Shown here: positions 29,312 through 39,953 of the stretch, one piece after another
Layout: every line of letters starts with the position of its first letter
Numbering within the stretch: position 1 is the stretch's first letter
Virus record (IMG/VR): IMGVR_UViG_3300005663_000044
Span: 1 to 64,000 of that record
Length of the DNA stretch: 64,000 nt
Direction: 5' to 3' (one strand)
DNA from: a virus
The notes under the pieces: generated by a model
Database searches by the model: none
The model's input: only the letters and a program-made list of their open reading frames with translations
What the model was told of the DNA's origin: nothing
Position numbers and translations under genes: made by a program

Positions 29312-32300
29312 ATGCCTTTTCGTAGGGGTGGTGAAACAGAGGGAGAAGCACGGGAGCGAGCCCGCGTCCGTCGTGGTCGGCGTCCGCCTCCTCTACCTCC
29401 CTCACGACAACAGGAGGAACCTCCTGCTACGCAGCCACGAACATCGGGAGGAGAGCCGCCTGTTCCTACCCCTAGTCCTACCCCTAGTCCCACACCTACC
29501 CCCAGTCCAACACCTGGGGCTACTCCGACACCACCTCAGGAGACTCCCACTCCTACTGCCACACCAACGCCACCTCAGGAGACGCCCACTCCAGAGCCCG
29601 TCCCTGAGGAACCCGCTCAGGCGGAGGCCCGGCGCAAACGTGTAGAGTTTGAAGCAGTATCAAATGCTATACCAAAGCTAGTAGGTACGGCTTTGGATTT
29701 TGTTCGGTCTGCTAGCGATACAGTGAAAACGAGGAAGAGGGAGGCTTGGGCACGAGCTACGAATGACGTATTTGATGAGTTAAACGTCATGCTCACCCCA
29801 CCCATGCGGGCTAACGCGCAATCTCAGGGTTGGGATATAGTCAATCCCGAGTTCGACCTTGAAACGACAGACGCCCCATACTTTCTGGATGAGCAGGGGC
29901 AACTTCGATTTAAGTTTGGAGTGAATACTACCACCCTACAGGGCATGGGAATTGAAGACGAGCATCCGCTTGTGGGAGCTGTTTTTAGTGGGTTCCGCAA
30001 ACAGTCTGTAAACGGGGTTATTGATCCTTTTTTGTTTGTTCTCGACATGAAGCGTTCCTTAGGGTTTTACGATTACAAAATGACGGAGCCTGTGCCTGCG
30101 CGAACAGCAACCGCAGACCAAAAAGGTCAGATCGCAATTCCCGCAAAAGTAGCTACTAACGAGTTTGGATATCCCATTCCCGATCCTGACACTTTTAACC
30201 AGAATCTTAATATCGAAGACATGCCTTGGGGGGAGTGGACTGACTACCAGTTGAGGGGGCAAGGTTTGAGAGGATTATTGTCCCCAATAGATGAGCATCC
30301 TCTCGCCGGTGGCGTCTTGACGGCTCTTACCCTTTGGAATCCTACGGTATTTGGCCCGATCATAGCCGCCGAACAAATCACTGCTTCGGCTGCGGGGGTA
30401 CCAAGTTCCACTAAGACTGCTCTAGGGGCTATGCGTGAAGCAGAGCACCGGTATATTGGTGACCCTATTATGAACAAGGCCGAACAATTTGATGTTCCTG
30501 TAATAGATGTGCCTGATATTGTCAAAGGTGCTGCTGAAGCTATGCTAATGCCCTCTAACATCGCCACAGCCTATCGATTAACGATGCTCACCCCAGGTAC
30601 AGCTATGACGGCAGGTAGCCTATTCCGGGCTGCTGGTGCTGGGCCTGCGACAAGTCGCATAGGAGGCCAAGCCCTGCGGTTTGGTCTTGAGGGGGCTATC
30701 CTAGGCCCAACTGATGTGACACTTGAAGCCTGGGCTAGGGGGGAAGACCCAAACGCCAAAGACCTCCTACTGGCCTCGGGGATAGGTCTTGCGGGTGGAG
30801 CCACCTTTGGCGCCGGCGGTGCCATCACTGGTATGGCCTTGCCTTACCTTGCCAGAGCTCTTGGTGCTACTCTCTTACGTTTGCCTGGTAAGCACTATTT
30901 GCTTAAGGTGAATGCCAAACAGCTTCACGACGCAACTCCTATGTCCCGGGAAGCTGCTCACAGATATAACCAATTTACTCGTAGTGGGGCTAAGCATGCT
31001 GCCACGGTGGGGTTAGACGACCTACCCTTCGCTGGAGACGATTTACTCTCGTTGGGACGGGATTATGAACTGCTGGCCCATGTTACACCTAACGAAAATG
31101 TTCTTCCCATTATTGAAGGTGGGCCTAAGATTAGCGCGGCTAAGCCGGGACAGGAGAGTGATCTTCTTCAAGTGTTTCATACCTTCGATGTCAAAAGTAG
31201 CTTGGATGTGGGAATGGATGCTTATCAGAAGGTCGCAAGAATTGGCTCAACTGAAGGCGGTGGTGTAACAACTATTCTATTTGCTGCCAAAAAGGGTCTA
31301 CGAGCACTTGACGCCAACGACCCTAAATATATTGAAATACTGAAACAATTCCGCGATCCTAAAACAGGAACAATCGACCATGCAGGTTTTCGACAGGCAC
31401 TCCTACCGGATTATGATGTGATCACTTTCGATGCTGTCGGGCCTGGTGGGGTTCAATTCAAAACTAGGGGCTTTCTAAATCCTGAAGACCTGACATATGT
31501 GGGACAGGTGGTTGACGACCTGGGCCGTCTTGCTAGTGGGGAGGAGCCTTCCCAAATACTAGGCCGTAAAGTTGTGACTACACAACACATTAGGAACGAC
31601 ATGCCTTTTGATGAGCTCCTGGCCGAATTTGAGACTGCTAGAGGGGACTGGGCACCCCAATCCTTACGGGATGCGTTAGGAGATAGCGCAAAGAGCCGGC
31701 TGGGTATTAAGACCGATCCTCGGGTCACTTTTGAAGGGCCTGGGGGACAAGGCGGTCTTACGCGTGTTCGTAATACAATGGATGAACTACTGACCGATCC
31801 TCGGATAGCTCGCATAGTGTCGGGGATTAGAGATAAGGTAGATCAGGAAAACTTTCTGTGGGCTTTAGCTAGTGATGACCTAATGGCTCCTCTGCCCGGA
31901 GTCTCCCTTTCTTCCCGGGCTTCTCGTGCCTTAAAATGGGGACAGAGTGTTGTTGCCCGCGCTCCAGGTGTACGTCGTATTACCAACACTATCGAGGTGG
32001 GAGTAGGGCGCTTCTGGGACGCAGGTAATGTATCGGCTAACCGTAAGGGGCACCTTTACATGGCACTACTCCGTAGGACATTCCCAGAGGAGAACCTTCG
32101 GAATCCTAAACTCCTCGTGGAGGGAGTTACCTATGTGGGCCCCAAACGAAACGCAATTCAAAATGAGGTAACTGGTACCATTGCCGACATTCTTGATAAT
32201 CCAAAGAATTACAAAGGACTGACTACCGAAATGCAGAAGTTCGCTGACCGCTCAACTAGAGTATATGATGCGGATGCAAACTGGATGGGTACAATGGGAG

Positions 32301-35167
32301 TTACCCAGGACTTGATTGACGGTTACTACTTACCCCACCGTCTTGTGGATGGGCAACGCTCCAATGTTCGGGCCACACAATCGGCTTTATTCCAACATAA
32401 GGGGCTCCCCACAGCTCGTCGTCGCTATCGCTCCCTAGCTGAGTACAACGAGATATTAAAACAGCATGGTTTAGAACCGGAGCTTGATGCGTTATCTCTG
32501 TTTGTTGGCCGTATGGCTCGTAGCAATCAGGCCCGATCCCAGGCCCTCTATGTGAACCAACTCGCTGAGCAGCCCTACAGCCGTGTCTTGAAGCCGGGGG
32601 AGCGAGCCCGTTTTGGTGAGCGGATACTTCCTGAGGAACTTGTCCAAGGGCAGCGGCGGATCGCTGTCCCTCAAGAGATTGCTGATGAGGTGGCGGAAGC
32701 TGGTATCTCTAGTATCATTACTCCTGATGTGCAGGCTCTAGAGAAAACAATTGACTTCTTCCGTGGGTTACTACTGTCTGCTGACCTTTCTTTCTTCGGC
32801 ATCCAGGGTTTTGCGTTGGCTTCAGTCGATCCAGCCGCGTACTTACAGAACTTTGGTACTATGACGGCTGCTGTTACCAGTCGTGAGGGTTTTATGCTTT
32901 GGTCTACTACCCACGCGAGGGAGATGGCTATGTGGTCTCGGGCCGGCCTCAAATTCTACAATTCTGTGCTTGATCTGCCAACACGCCCGAACGCGGTGAC
33001 CCGGTTGAAGAACCGAGAGTTTGGTCAAATCGTTCGTGATGTACTGGATAGTCCCGTGCAGCACCTTCCTGTTGCAGGTCAACTCAATGAGATTTTTTAT
33101 AATCGAGCTTTGCCTGTTGGTAAGCTATATTCGGCTCGAAGTGCCTATGAGATACTACGGAACATTCGTGAGGAGGGTGTTTTAGGGCGCCTCTCTCAGG
33201 TACCCTTGGCTGGAAAGCCCTTACGGGGCATTCGCTCATTAGGAAAGGGACAAGGGCCCATTGAGAAAATGTTCCGTGACCTGCCAGTTATTGACGCGGC
33301 CTTCAGAAAACTAGGCGGCGTGACTGGAAAGTCAGACTTTGAACTCATGCAGGCAGCCTCAGATGTGGTCAACAACCTGGGTGGGGGTATTGACTGGTTT
33401 GCCGTGGGCTCCCGGCCGAAGGCTTTGGAAAAACTTCTTATCTTGACCCCCGGTTGGCTCCGAGCAAATCTGGGACGGGTTATTCTCACCGGTAAAGTAT
33501 TTGATCCCCGCGGCGTCTTAGCGCGACGGGCCCTTTTCCAGCAACTAGCTTTTGTTTCAACAATGTCCACGGCTATTTCATTGGCCTCTTCTGGAAAAAT
33601 GCCTTCGTATGACCCCCGTGCTACCGATTGGCTGGATATAAAGACTGAACAAGGCTCTATTGCCTGGATGCCCGGTAAGACCTACTTACGGACGTTATCC
33701 CGGATAGCTGGGGGAGTGCCTTGGCGTGAGGAGAAGCCTTGGGAGTTGACTCCAGACCAGATTCGGGCCCGTTTGGAGACCGCTAGGCGCTTTGGGGAAG
33801 GCCGCGTCGGGCAGATTCCGCGGCTTATAGATGATTTATACACAGGGCGAGACTTCTTGGGGCGTAAGATTGATAGCCGCCTTACCTATATAGCACAATC
33901 TGTGGCCCCCATTGTCTTAGGAGAGTTTATGGAGGGGTATCAGGAGGGAGCCCGGGGATTGGAGCTGGCAAATCGTCTATGGCCCGAAATGCTTGGTCTC
34001 AATGTGATACCTATACGACCATCAGACAGGCGGAATAAATTCGTAGCAGAAGCTAATAAGTGGCGAACGAGTGGTGAAGCCTTTACTAGCCGCGATATTG
34101 ATACTGGAGAAGTGCTCTACCTGACTGAGTACAACCAACTCAGCCGGGCGCAAAAGGACGAGTTCAATAAATGGGACGCCAGCACTAAGGGCCCTCATGT
34201 AAACGACCAGATAGACGAAGAGCTCAATCGTCGCGCTAGTCCTTTTGTCGTACCGGACGAAATCCGCACCCGAGAGTCGGCCGATATCATCCGATTAGGG
34301 GAGCAGTACCTCCAAAACTATCCTACCCCCGGCTCCGGGCGTCTCTATAGAGATGGGTATGCGGAGCTCCGTGCCGCAAGTCGCGCCCAGATTGAATTCT
34401 TCTTTCAACAGCAAGGGGATTCAACCGCAGAACCAAAAACTCAGCGCCAGAAGACCTACTTTGGTTATTTTGAGGAAGTCATTGACCGTGCGGTCGACCC
34501 TGTGAACCGACAGATGGATACCTTAACGTTTGAATCCTTGGAGAATGCTTATTTCCAGTTTGTGAAGGACGAGTATGGGGAGGACGCTCTAACGGCTCTA
34601 CAGGCCGATCTCAACATCCACCCCACGGATGATCGAGTCGCAACGCAGTGGCGTAAAGATCGAAAGGTGCTAGAGGAGGGTGTTTGGCGCCTGATGGATT
34701 CTACTTTCAAACCTGATTTATTGGCAGAGTTCGGTGGTTTTACGGAGACCCAGGCAGCTAGTATTGTCCGTGATGCTAACTCTTGGGAAGAGTTTACTCG
34801 AAATTGGACTTCTATTCTGCTCGACTCGTTGATTGGAGAACCTCTTCCATCCTCCCTCGGGGAGCTAACGTCCAGAGTGGACATAGGGGATGGTAAAGGT
34901 ACTACCGAGCATACTTGGTATGAGATTTTTCAGGTAGCTCCCGACGAGCCCCTTACCCCCGCCGTAGCGAACGAAGTCGCACAAGACGCAGCCACCAAGG
35001 TCTTTAAGGACTTCACAGCCTTTCGTTCTGAAGTCCGTACAGGGTACTTAGAAGAGAACCCAGGACAAATTTGTCTATTAGGTTTTTGGGAGTATTGGGA
35101 GAGTTTTAATGCCCGTCTCTCACAATACCTTCAAACTTGTCCGACAGGGCCTTTACCAAGAAACTAG
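29312..35167 (+). CDS. Giant 1,951-aa virion protein (ejection-protein candidate)
   Basis: Residues about 50-110 are a Pro/Thr repeat (PTPSPTPSPTPTPSPTP, then two ATPTPPQETPTP units). Two Gly/Ala-rich hydrophobic stretches follow near residues 420-530. Residues 580-740 (HVTPNENVLPIIEGG, VTTILFAAKKG, GFLNPEDLTYVG) look like an ADP-ribosyltransferase-type fold, but key residues cannot be confirmed. The rest is helical. No tape-measure heptads. Size and place between portal and scaffold fit an internal virion protein injected with DNA; the name is inference. Confidence 0.55.
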   Translation: MPFRRGGETEGEARERARVRRGRRPPPLPPSRQQEEPPATQPRTSGGEPPVPTPSPTPSPTPTPSPTPGATPTPPQETPTPTATPTPPQETPTPEPVPEEPAQAEARRKRVEFEAVSNAIPKLVGTALDFVRSASDTVKTRKREAWARATNDVFDELNVMLTPPMRANAQSQGWDIVNPEFDLETTDAPYFLDEQGQLRFKFGVNTTTLQGMGIEDEHPLVGAVFSGFRKQSVNGVIDPFLFVLDMKRSLGFYDYKMTEPVPARTATADQKGQIAIPAKVATNEFGYPIPDPDTFNQNLNIEDMPWGEWTDYQLRGQGLRGLLSPIDEHPLAGGVLTALTLWNPTVFGPIIAAEQITASAAGVPSSTKTALGAMREAEHRYIGDPIMNKAEQFDVPVIDVPDIVKGAAEAMLMPSNIATAYRLTMLTPGTAMTAGSLFRAAGAGPATSRIGGQALRFGLEGAILGPTDVTLEAWARGEDPNAKDLLLASGIGLAGGATFGAGGAITGMALPYLARALGATLLRLPGKHYLLKVNAKQLHDATPMSREAAHRYNQFTRSGAKHAATVGLDDLPFAGDDLLSLGRDYELLAHVTPNENVLPIIEGGPKISAAKPGQESDLLQVFHTFDVKSSLDVGMDAYQKVARIGSTEGGGVTTILFAAKKGLRALDANDPKYIEILKQFRDPKTGTIDHAGFRQALLPDYDVITFDAVGPGGVQFKTRGFLNPEDLTYVGQVVDDLGRLASGEEPSQILGRKVVTTQHIRNDMPFDELLAEFETARGDWAPQSLRDALGDSAKSRLGIKTDPRVTFEGPGGQGGLTRVRNTMDELLTDPRIARIVSGIRDKVDQENFLWALASDDLMAPLPGVSLSSRASRALKWGQSVVARAPGVRRITNTIEVGVGRFWDAGNVSANRKGHLYMALLRRTFPEENLRNPKLLVEGVTYVGPKRNAIQNEVTGTIADILDNPKNYKGLTTEMQKFADRSTRVYDADANWMGTMGVTQDLIDGYYLPHRLVDGQRSNVRATQSALFQHKGLPTARRRYRSLAEYNEILKQHGLEPELDALSLFVGRMARSNQARSQALYVNQLAEQPYSRVLKPGERARFGERILPEELVQGQRRIAVPQEIADEVAEAGISSIITPDVQALEKTIDFFRGLLLSADLSFFGIQGFALASVDPAAYLQNFGTMTAAVTSREGFMLWSTTHAREMAMWSRAGLKFYNSVLDLPTRPNAVTRLKNREFGQIVRDVLDSPVQHLPVAGQLNEIFYNRALPVGKLYSARSAYEILRNIREEGVLGRLSQVPLAGKPLRGIRSLGKGQGPIEKMFRDLPVIDAAFRKLGGVTGKSDFELMQAASDVVNNLGGGIDWFAVGSRPKALEKLLILTPGWLRANLGRVILTGKVFDPRGVLARRALFQQLAFVSTMSTAISLASSGKMPSYDPRATDWLDIKTEQGSIAWMPGKTYLRTLSRIAGGVPWREEKPWELTPDQIRARLETARRFGEGRVGQIPRLIDDLYTGRDFLGRKIDSRLTYIAQSVAPIVLGEFMEGYQEGARGLELANRLWPEMLGLNVIPIRPSDRRNKFVAEANKWRTSGEAFTSRDIDTGEVLYLTEYNQLSRAQKDEFNKWDASTKGPHVNDQIDEELNRRASPFVVPDEIRTRESADIIRLGEQYLQNYPTPGSGRLYRDGYAELRAASRAQIEFFFQQQGDSTAEPKTQRQKTYFGYFEEVIDRAVDPVNRQMDTLTFESLENAYFQFVKDEYGEDALTALQADLNIHPTDDRVATQWRKDRKVLEEGVWRLMDSTFKPDLLAEFGGFTETQAASIVRDANSWEEFTRNWTSILLDSLIGEPLPSSLGELTSRVDIGDGKGTTEHTWYEIFQVAPDEPLTPAVANEVAQDAATKVFKDFTAFRSEVRTGYLEENPGQICLLGFWEYWESFNARLSQYLQTCPTGPLPRN

Positions 35168-35190
35168 TATAGCAGTATCAATATACCCCC

Positions 35191-35220
35191 TTGACAAGTT
35201 AGTCACTAATGCCCTATACT
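35191..35220 (+). promoter_or_regulatory. Promoter of the capsid genes
   Basis: TTGACA (35,191-35,196), 18 nt, TATACT (35,215-35,220), 33 nt before the scaffold-like gene and outside any gene. Confidence 0.85.
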
Positions 35221-35252
35221 ACATTTAGAGGTATATATAAGGAGGTAACTAA

Positions 35253-36332
35253 ATGGAAGGTCAATCAAGTGCTTCACCTGCAATGGTGAACGATCTAAAC
35301 AAGCTCGAAGAGTTTGAGATGACAACTGAGGGAGTACGTCCTTTGAGTCTGCAGAATCAAGCCGATCCTTCGCAGCCTGCTTCTTCCCCTGAAGGAGCAC
35401 CTGCTCAGCCGGCCGGTTCGCAGCCAGAGACACCGCCTCAGACGCCTGCTCAGCCTCAGACAGCTCAGGCAGGACAGCCCCAGGCGCCGGTACTTAACCC
35501 GTCGCCACAGCCTGTTGTAGAGGTAGTAGCTCCACAACCGGCCCCAGCCCCAGCAGCCACGGAACCCGAGCCGGTCGTAGCTGCACCGGAGGCACCGTCT
35601 GAGGAAGAGACGGCTGCTCTTGAGAGGTTAAATACTTTCATCACGCAGACTAGTGAAACGGTTACTGAAACGGCTCGAAGAGAGGCACAGTCACAGTACG
35701 ACAAACAGGCTGTGCAGATCAACCGTCAGCTCGCAGAATCAAAAACCCAGTCTGAGGAATTGACCAAACAGATTAGGGATTTGCAGTCTCGTGACCTGAC
35801 AGACGAAGATCGTGCCAAGGTAAATGAAAATTGGGCACAGCAAGACGAACGAGCCGAGCTCGACAAGTACCGGGGGGAGTTGCAGGGGTTCCAAAAGACT
35901 ATCTTCATTGATAGTCTGCTCCTAGACTACAACCCGTATGGTGTAGAGCGAACGGCGCTAGAACAGATAGAGACGACCGAAGAAATGGAGCTCTACTGTG
36001 AACAACAGAAGTCAGGTTCATTAGAGAAACGCCTAGCTGAAGGACAGAATTCAGCCACAGTTCCTTCTGAGGCGGTAGTAACAGTACCGGAAGCAACCCC
36101 TGCCCAGGCCCAACAGCCTGGCGCACCGGCCGCTACTCCGTCTGTGCCGGTTACCGCGCCGGTACCGAACGCGCCGGGAGTCCCGGCGGGGGCTCAGGCC
36201 CCGAGTGATGTTGGTACTGGTGGTACCGCTCCTCAGGAGGGTACTAAGTTCTCTGAGGAACAGAACCCTGACGCTTTTAGGGAAAACCTAAACAACATGG
36301 ACTGGTCTAGAGTCCGTGTGCGACAGGCGTAA
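35253..36332 (+). CDS. Scaffold-like protein
   Basis: 359 aa, directly before the capsid gene. Pro/Gln/Ala-rich flanks (PQTPAQPQTAQAG) around a coiled coil at residues 125-210 (SKTQSEELTKQIRDLQSR). Acidic. Position, composition and length are typical of phage scaffolding proteins, which direct prohead assembly and are later removed. AAGGAGG upstream. Confidence 0.7.
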   Translation: MEGQSSASPAMVNDLNKLEEFEMTTEGVRPLSLQNQADPSQPASSPEGAPAQPAGSQPETPPQTPAQPQTAQAGQPQAPVLNPSPQPVVEVVAPQPAPAPAATEPEPVVAAPEAPSEEETAALERLNTFITQTSETVTETARREAQSQYDKQAVQINRQLAESKTQSEELTKQIRDLQSRDLTDEDRAKVNENWAQQDERAELDKYRGELQGFQKTIFIDSLLLDYNPYGVERTALEQIETTEEMELYCEQQKSGSLEKRLAEGQNSATVPSEAVVTVPEATPAQAQQPGAPAATPSVPVTAPVPNAPGVPAGAQAPSDVGTGGTAPQEGTKFSEEQNPDAFRENLNNMDWSRVRVRQA

Positions 36333-36357
36333 AATTTAAGATAGGAGAAAATAGGAA

Positions 36358-37578
36358 ATGCCAGGAACAATTGAAACTTTAGGCTTTGCTGGTATGCCCG
36401 ACAGTGGTTATCCTGCAGAATTCTTGCTTGACGGTAGTACGTCACTGCGAGTCCGCTGGGTTGCACCATTGCTCACAAATATGTCAGAACGCTCAACCGA
36501 CCTGCTTAAGTACACTGGTGGTGTAGAGCAGTTCCAGTACACTCACTCCCGAATTGAGTGGGTAGAGGATGACCCCTGGAACCGGCGCCCGACAATTGGT
36601 TCGCTAAGTGCAGCCAGTGTTGCTAATGAAGTCCAGAGTCTAACCGTTACTGGAGCGGCTCATCGCTTCCCGGTAGGAACTGTTATGTTCAACCGGAACA
36701 ACGACGAGTTTGTGCGGGTAACGGGGCACGTAGATGTTAATACTCTCTCTATTATGAGAGATATTACCGCGCGTGTGGATGAGACCTCTGTCACATGGGC
36801 AGCTACGGACGAAGTGTTCGTTGCCGGGTTCTCCATGCACGAGAATGATAACTGGGTGTTCAGGCCCACCAGCCTGACCAGTATGCCCTTCAACTACTCA
36901 CAGGTACACTCAGTTGGTGTACAAGCTACCTTCCGCTCTATGGAGACGCAACAGTATGGTCTCCAGGGGAATAGCTTGGACAAACATGCTGCCGACACAG
37001 TAGCGGAGCAGTTTGTTACTATGGAGCAGGAATTCGTTCACGGTGACCGGTTCGCCGGCACCTCGGCAATTCCGGCCCTGCAGGGGGGTATCTTCGACTT
37101 CATTACGGCCGCGAACGGTGCTCAGGTCACTGACCTATCGAGTGCTGCTCTTGTCCGTTCTGACATTGATGACATCCTTCAGAGCCTCTTCTATGAGGTA
37201 GGTGGGGACAAGATGGCTCAGACCCTTGTCGTCTCTGCCTGGGCGAAGCGGAAGATTTCCAGCTTCTTCAGTGGCGCCGAGCGATTGGGCCCGGGTACCG
37301 GTCAACAGGCTGGTGTCGTGGTCGACCGCTTGAACACTGACTTTGGTGTACTCGACATTCTACTGCACACCGCTGTGCGTCAGGATGAACTGTACTTCCT
37401 AAGGCAGGAGAACCACAAGATGGGTCACCACGGAACGCTAGGCCGACCTCAGCTTCGGCAGCTTCCTCCGTCTTCGGCTGGCCCTCGTGTCCAACAGGCT
37501 TTCTATGCAGACGTGAGCTCTATTCACATGGGCCCGCGGGCTGAAGCCCGTATTTTAGGTATGAGTACCACCACCTAG
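36358..37578 (+). CDS. Major capsid protein (SU10/DUF5309-like)
   Basis: 406 aa. The segment FNYSQVHSVGVQATFRSMETQQYGL, followed by HAADTVAEQFVTMEQEFVHGDRF, matches the SU10-type HK97-fold capsid family, where the chain runs from N-arm to a long spine helix. It follows the scaffold gene and the 35,191 promoter, as expected for the most abundant virion protein. Confidence 0.85.
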   Translation: MPGTIETLGFAGMPDSGYPAEFLLDGSTSLRVRWVAPLLTNMSERSTDLLKYTGGVEQFQYTHSRIEWVEDDPWNRRPTIGSLSAASVANEVQSLTVTGAAHRFPVGTVMFNRNNDEFVRVTGHVDVNTLSIMRDITARVDETSVTWAATDEVFVAGFSMHENDNWVFRPTSLTSMPFNYSQVHSVGVQATFRSMETQQYGLQGNSLDKHAADTVAEQFVTMEQEFVHGDRFAGTSAIPALQGGIFDFITAANGAQVTDLSSAALVRSDIDDILQSLFYEVGGDKMAQTLVVSAWAKRKISSFFSGAERLGPGTGQQAGVVVDRLNTDFGVLDILLHTAVRQDELYFLRQENHKMGHHGTLGRPQLRQLPPSSAGPRVQQAFYADVSSIHMGPRAEARILGMSTTT

Positions 37579-37593
37579 AAGTAGGAGTAAGCA

Positions 37594-38085
37594 GTGAGTC
37601 AGTCTTCAATAAGGGGAGTGGAGGAGTCTCAAGCAGCGGCAAATCCTGCAAATGACTGGATAATTGGTCGAGTCAAAGTCGCCAAGTACACCATCAACGC
37701 AGGAAAGTTAGTGAATGGGAACAATCTGTTCCTTGCTGACACGACCGTCACTCTTGATGGGCCCCCACTCCGTCCCGGTGATCTGATTATGCAGGTCATC
37801 ACGGACTGCCTGGAGGTGTTTGGTGACGCCGATAGTGGCGACAACACCACCCTCCAGATTAGGTTCAATGATGGATCGACCCAAACGAATATCCAGGGAG
37901 CGACTTCGATTGGGGGTGCTCCATTTAGTACGGTGAGTCGAGTCCTGATGGTACAGGATTGGGCCACCGCCGGCGACTGGCTTAAATTAACATTGAACAC
38001 TCGGATAGAAGTCCTAGTGTCCAACGACCAAAACATCGACGACGGTTTGATGGACATCTACGTTTTCTACGTGAGTGGGGACTAG
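37594..38085 (+). CDS. Head decoration or minor capsid protein
   Basis: 163 aa from GTG 37594 (GTAGGAG upstream). Beta-rich with Thr and Asp (TVTLDGPPLRPGDLIMQV, LQIRFNDGSTQTNIQ). Right after the capsid gene, which is the usual place for a decoration protein. Family unknown. Confidence 0.55.
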   Translation: MSQSSIRGVEESQAAANPANDWIIGRVKVAKYTINAGKLVNGNNLFLADTTVTLDGPPLRPGDLIMQVITDCLEVFGDADSGDNTTLQIRFNDGSTQTNIQGATSIGGAPFSTVSRVLMVQDWATAGDWLKLTLNTRIEVLVSNDQNIDDGLMDIYVFYVSGD

Positions 38086-38095
38086 GAGAAAATTT

Positions 38096-39886
38096 ATGAC
38101 CGCAGAACTAATCGCTAGGTTACGGGAACACGACATTCTACACCGTCTCCTGCAGAAGAACGCACCGAGTCAGCCGTCTATTGGGCCTGTCTTCGGGGAC
38201 AGTGTAAACCTACCTGACTTCTACTACGTGGATTCTGGTAATGGGAACGATGGTAATGATGGTCGTGATCCTGCATTCCCGTTGGCAACTATTGATGCTG
38301 CCATCAACAAGTGTACGGCTAGCCAGGGGGACATTATCCTGGTACAGCCTGGGCACTCCGAGACCCTAACAGCGGCTATTGAGCTAGATGTTATTGGCGT
38401 ACAGGTTATCGGTGTCGGTGAGGGTAATCTCCGACCGCAGATCACCCTGGCCGCGGACGATAACGGTATCGAGATTTCGGCAGCTAACTGCCGTGTCGAG
38501 AACATCTACTTCAATGAGCGCACGACCACCCCAACCGGCAACAACGGTTACATTGACGTGAGCGCGGCCAATGCTAAGATTCTCAACTGCCACTTTGATT
38601 GTGGCGCCGAAGACCTTGATTCGATTACCCTAGCCTTAAACGCCGACTCTTGTGAGATCGGGGGCAATCGTTGGGTAACTACGGCCGATGGCCCTGACTC
38701 TGCGATTCGCATCGAAGCAATCATTGACCTACTGCATGTCCACCACAATATCATTGATGGTGGTACAGCGGCTAATGGCTTCGACGAAGGTAGTATTGTC
38801 TCGGGTTCGGTTCACACGAACTGCATCGTTGAGTACAATACCTTCCATGCCCTTGTCTCTGGCTTTGGACTCACGTTCACTGCTGCAGCGACTGGTGTGA
38901 TTCAGTACAACGTGTTTGCACTTGGTACTCTCGGTTCGATGCTCGACCCGGGCTCGTGCATGTGTATCCAGAACTTTGAGCAGGATGCAGTTGACGAGAG
39001 CGGTATCCTTGTCCCGTCCGTAAACCCTGCTGGTACAGTCGGTGGGGGCGCCCACGGCGCTATCAACGACATCACAACCGATGGGATGCACGGGAAGCTC
39101 GGTACCGATACCGAGATGTCCGACCGGTCTATCTGGGATATGTTGGAGGGCGATGGATTCAACTCCTGGCCGGCAGGTGCCGCCTATGCGAATGACGTGT
39201 CCATTGCGGAAGTCCTAGCCTACATACAGGACGGTGTTCGCCGGGGTACTGGTACTGTCAACCCAGCAGACGTTTCGCTGTATGACCTTATTGGCGGAAC
39301 AAAGGGACATCCAGCTTGGCCCACAGCGGCCGCATATACCAACGATGTATCGTTGATGGAGGTTGTGGGGTACATTCAAGACCAGATACGTCCCCCTGCT
39401 GGTGACCACATCCCTGGTTACGGCATTCGGGTGTCTAAGACCGATGTCAATGTGCAGGCGACTACGGACGACATCTTCACGATTACCGGTCTGGTGATGG
39501 TTACCTTGATGATTGGGGAAGTGACCGCGGCCTTCGACGGCACCATTGGAAACTTCTCGTTGCGTATCAAGACTTCCAACGAGCCCCTCTGTGCTGCCAC
39601 GTCAGTGACTAGTGACCTTGTAGACACTCTCTACATGCTGACGGGTCAGCCGAATGCGCCCCTTAATGGGGGTATCGCCCCCACACCGCATGTGGCGGGC
39701 CCCTCGGCAGAACACGATTCTACCGTCGACCGCAGCCCTGCACAGTCTCCCATGCTTCTCGGGAATGCAAGTGGGTCAGAAATTGTCGAGATGCTGCTGT
39801 CCGCAGCCGATGCTGCGACCGGTGCTTTGACCCTTACCTGCTACTACATCCCACTAGAAGCAAGTGCTAGTGTGGTGGCTGCTTAA
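38096..39886 (+). CDS. Beta-helix virion protein
   Basis: 596 aa from ATG 38096 (AGGAG upstream). Residues 45-290 show the short repeating strands of a right-handed parallel beta-helix (GVQVIGVGEG, CRVENIYFNE, NAKILNCHFDC, CEIGGNRWV, CIVEYNTFHA). C-terminal part is a separate beta domain. Such folds make trimeric spikes or decoration fibers; being in the head-gene block, it may be a head fiber. Confidence 0.65.
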   Translation: MTAELIARLREHDILHRLLQKNAPSQPSIGPVFGDSVNLPDFYYVDSGNGNDGNDGRDPAFPLATIDAAINKCTASQGDIILVQPGHSETLTAAIELDVIGVQVIGVGEGNLRPQITLAADDNGIEISAANCRVENIYFNERTTTPTGNNGYIDVSAANAKILNCHFDCGAEDLDSITLALNADSCEIGGNRWVTTADGPDSAIRIEAIIDLLHVHHNIIDGGTAANGFDEGSIVSGSVHTNCIVEYNTFHALVSGFGLTFTAAATGVIQYNVFALGTLGSMLDPGSCMCIQNFEQDAVDESGILVPSVNPAGTVGGGAHGAINDITTDGMHGKLGTDTEMSDRSIWDMLEGDGFNSWPAGAAYANDVSIAEVLAYIQDGVRRGTGTVNPADVSLYDLIGGTKGHPAWPTAAAYTNDVSLMEVVGYIQDQIRPPAGDHIPGYGIRVSKTDVNVQATTDDIFTITGLVMVTLMIGEVTAAFDGTIGNFSLRIKTSNEPLCAATSVTSDLVDTLYMLTGQPNAPLNGGIAPTPHVAGPSAEHDSTVDRSPAQSPMLLGNASGSEIVEMLLSAADAATGALTLTCYYIPLEASASVVAA

Positions 39887-39953
39887 GAGAAAGTGATTAG
39901 GCGCCCCGGGGGGTGGCGCAGGAAGTACCCCCAGTAGTAAAAGGAGAAAAATC

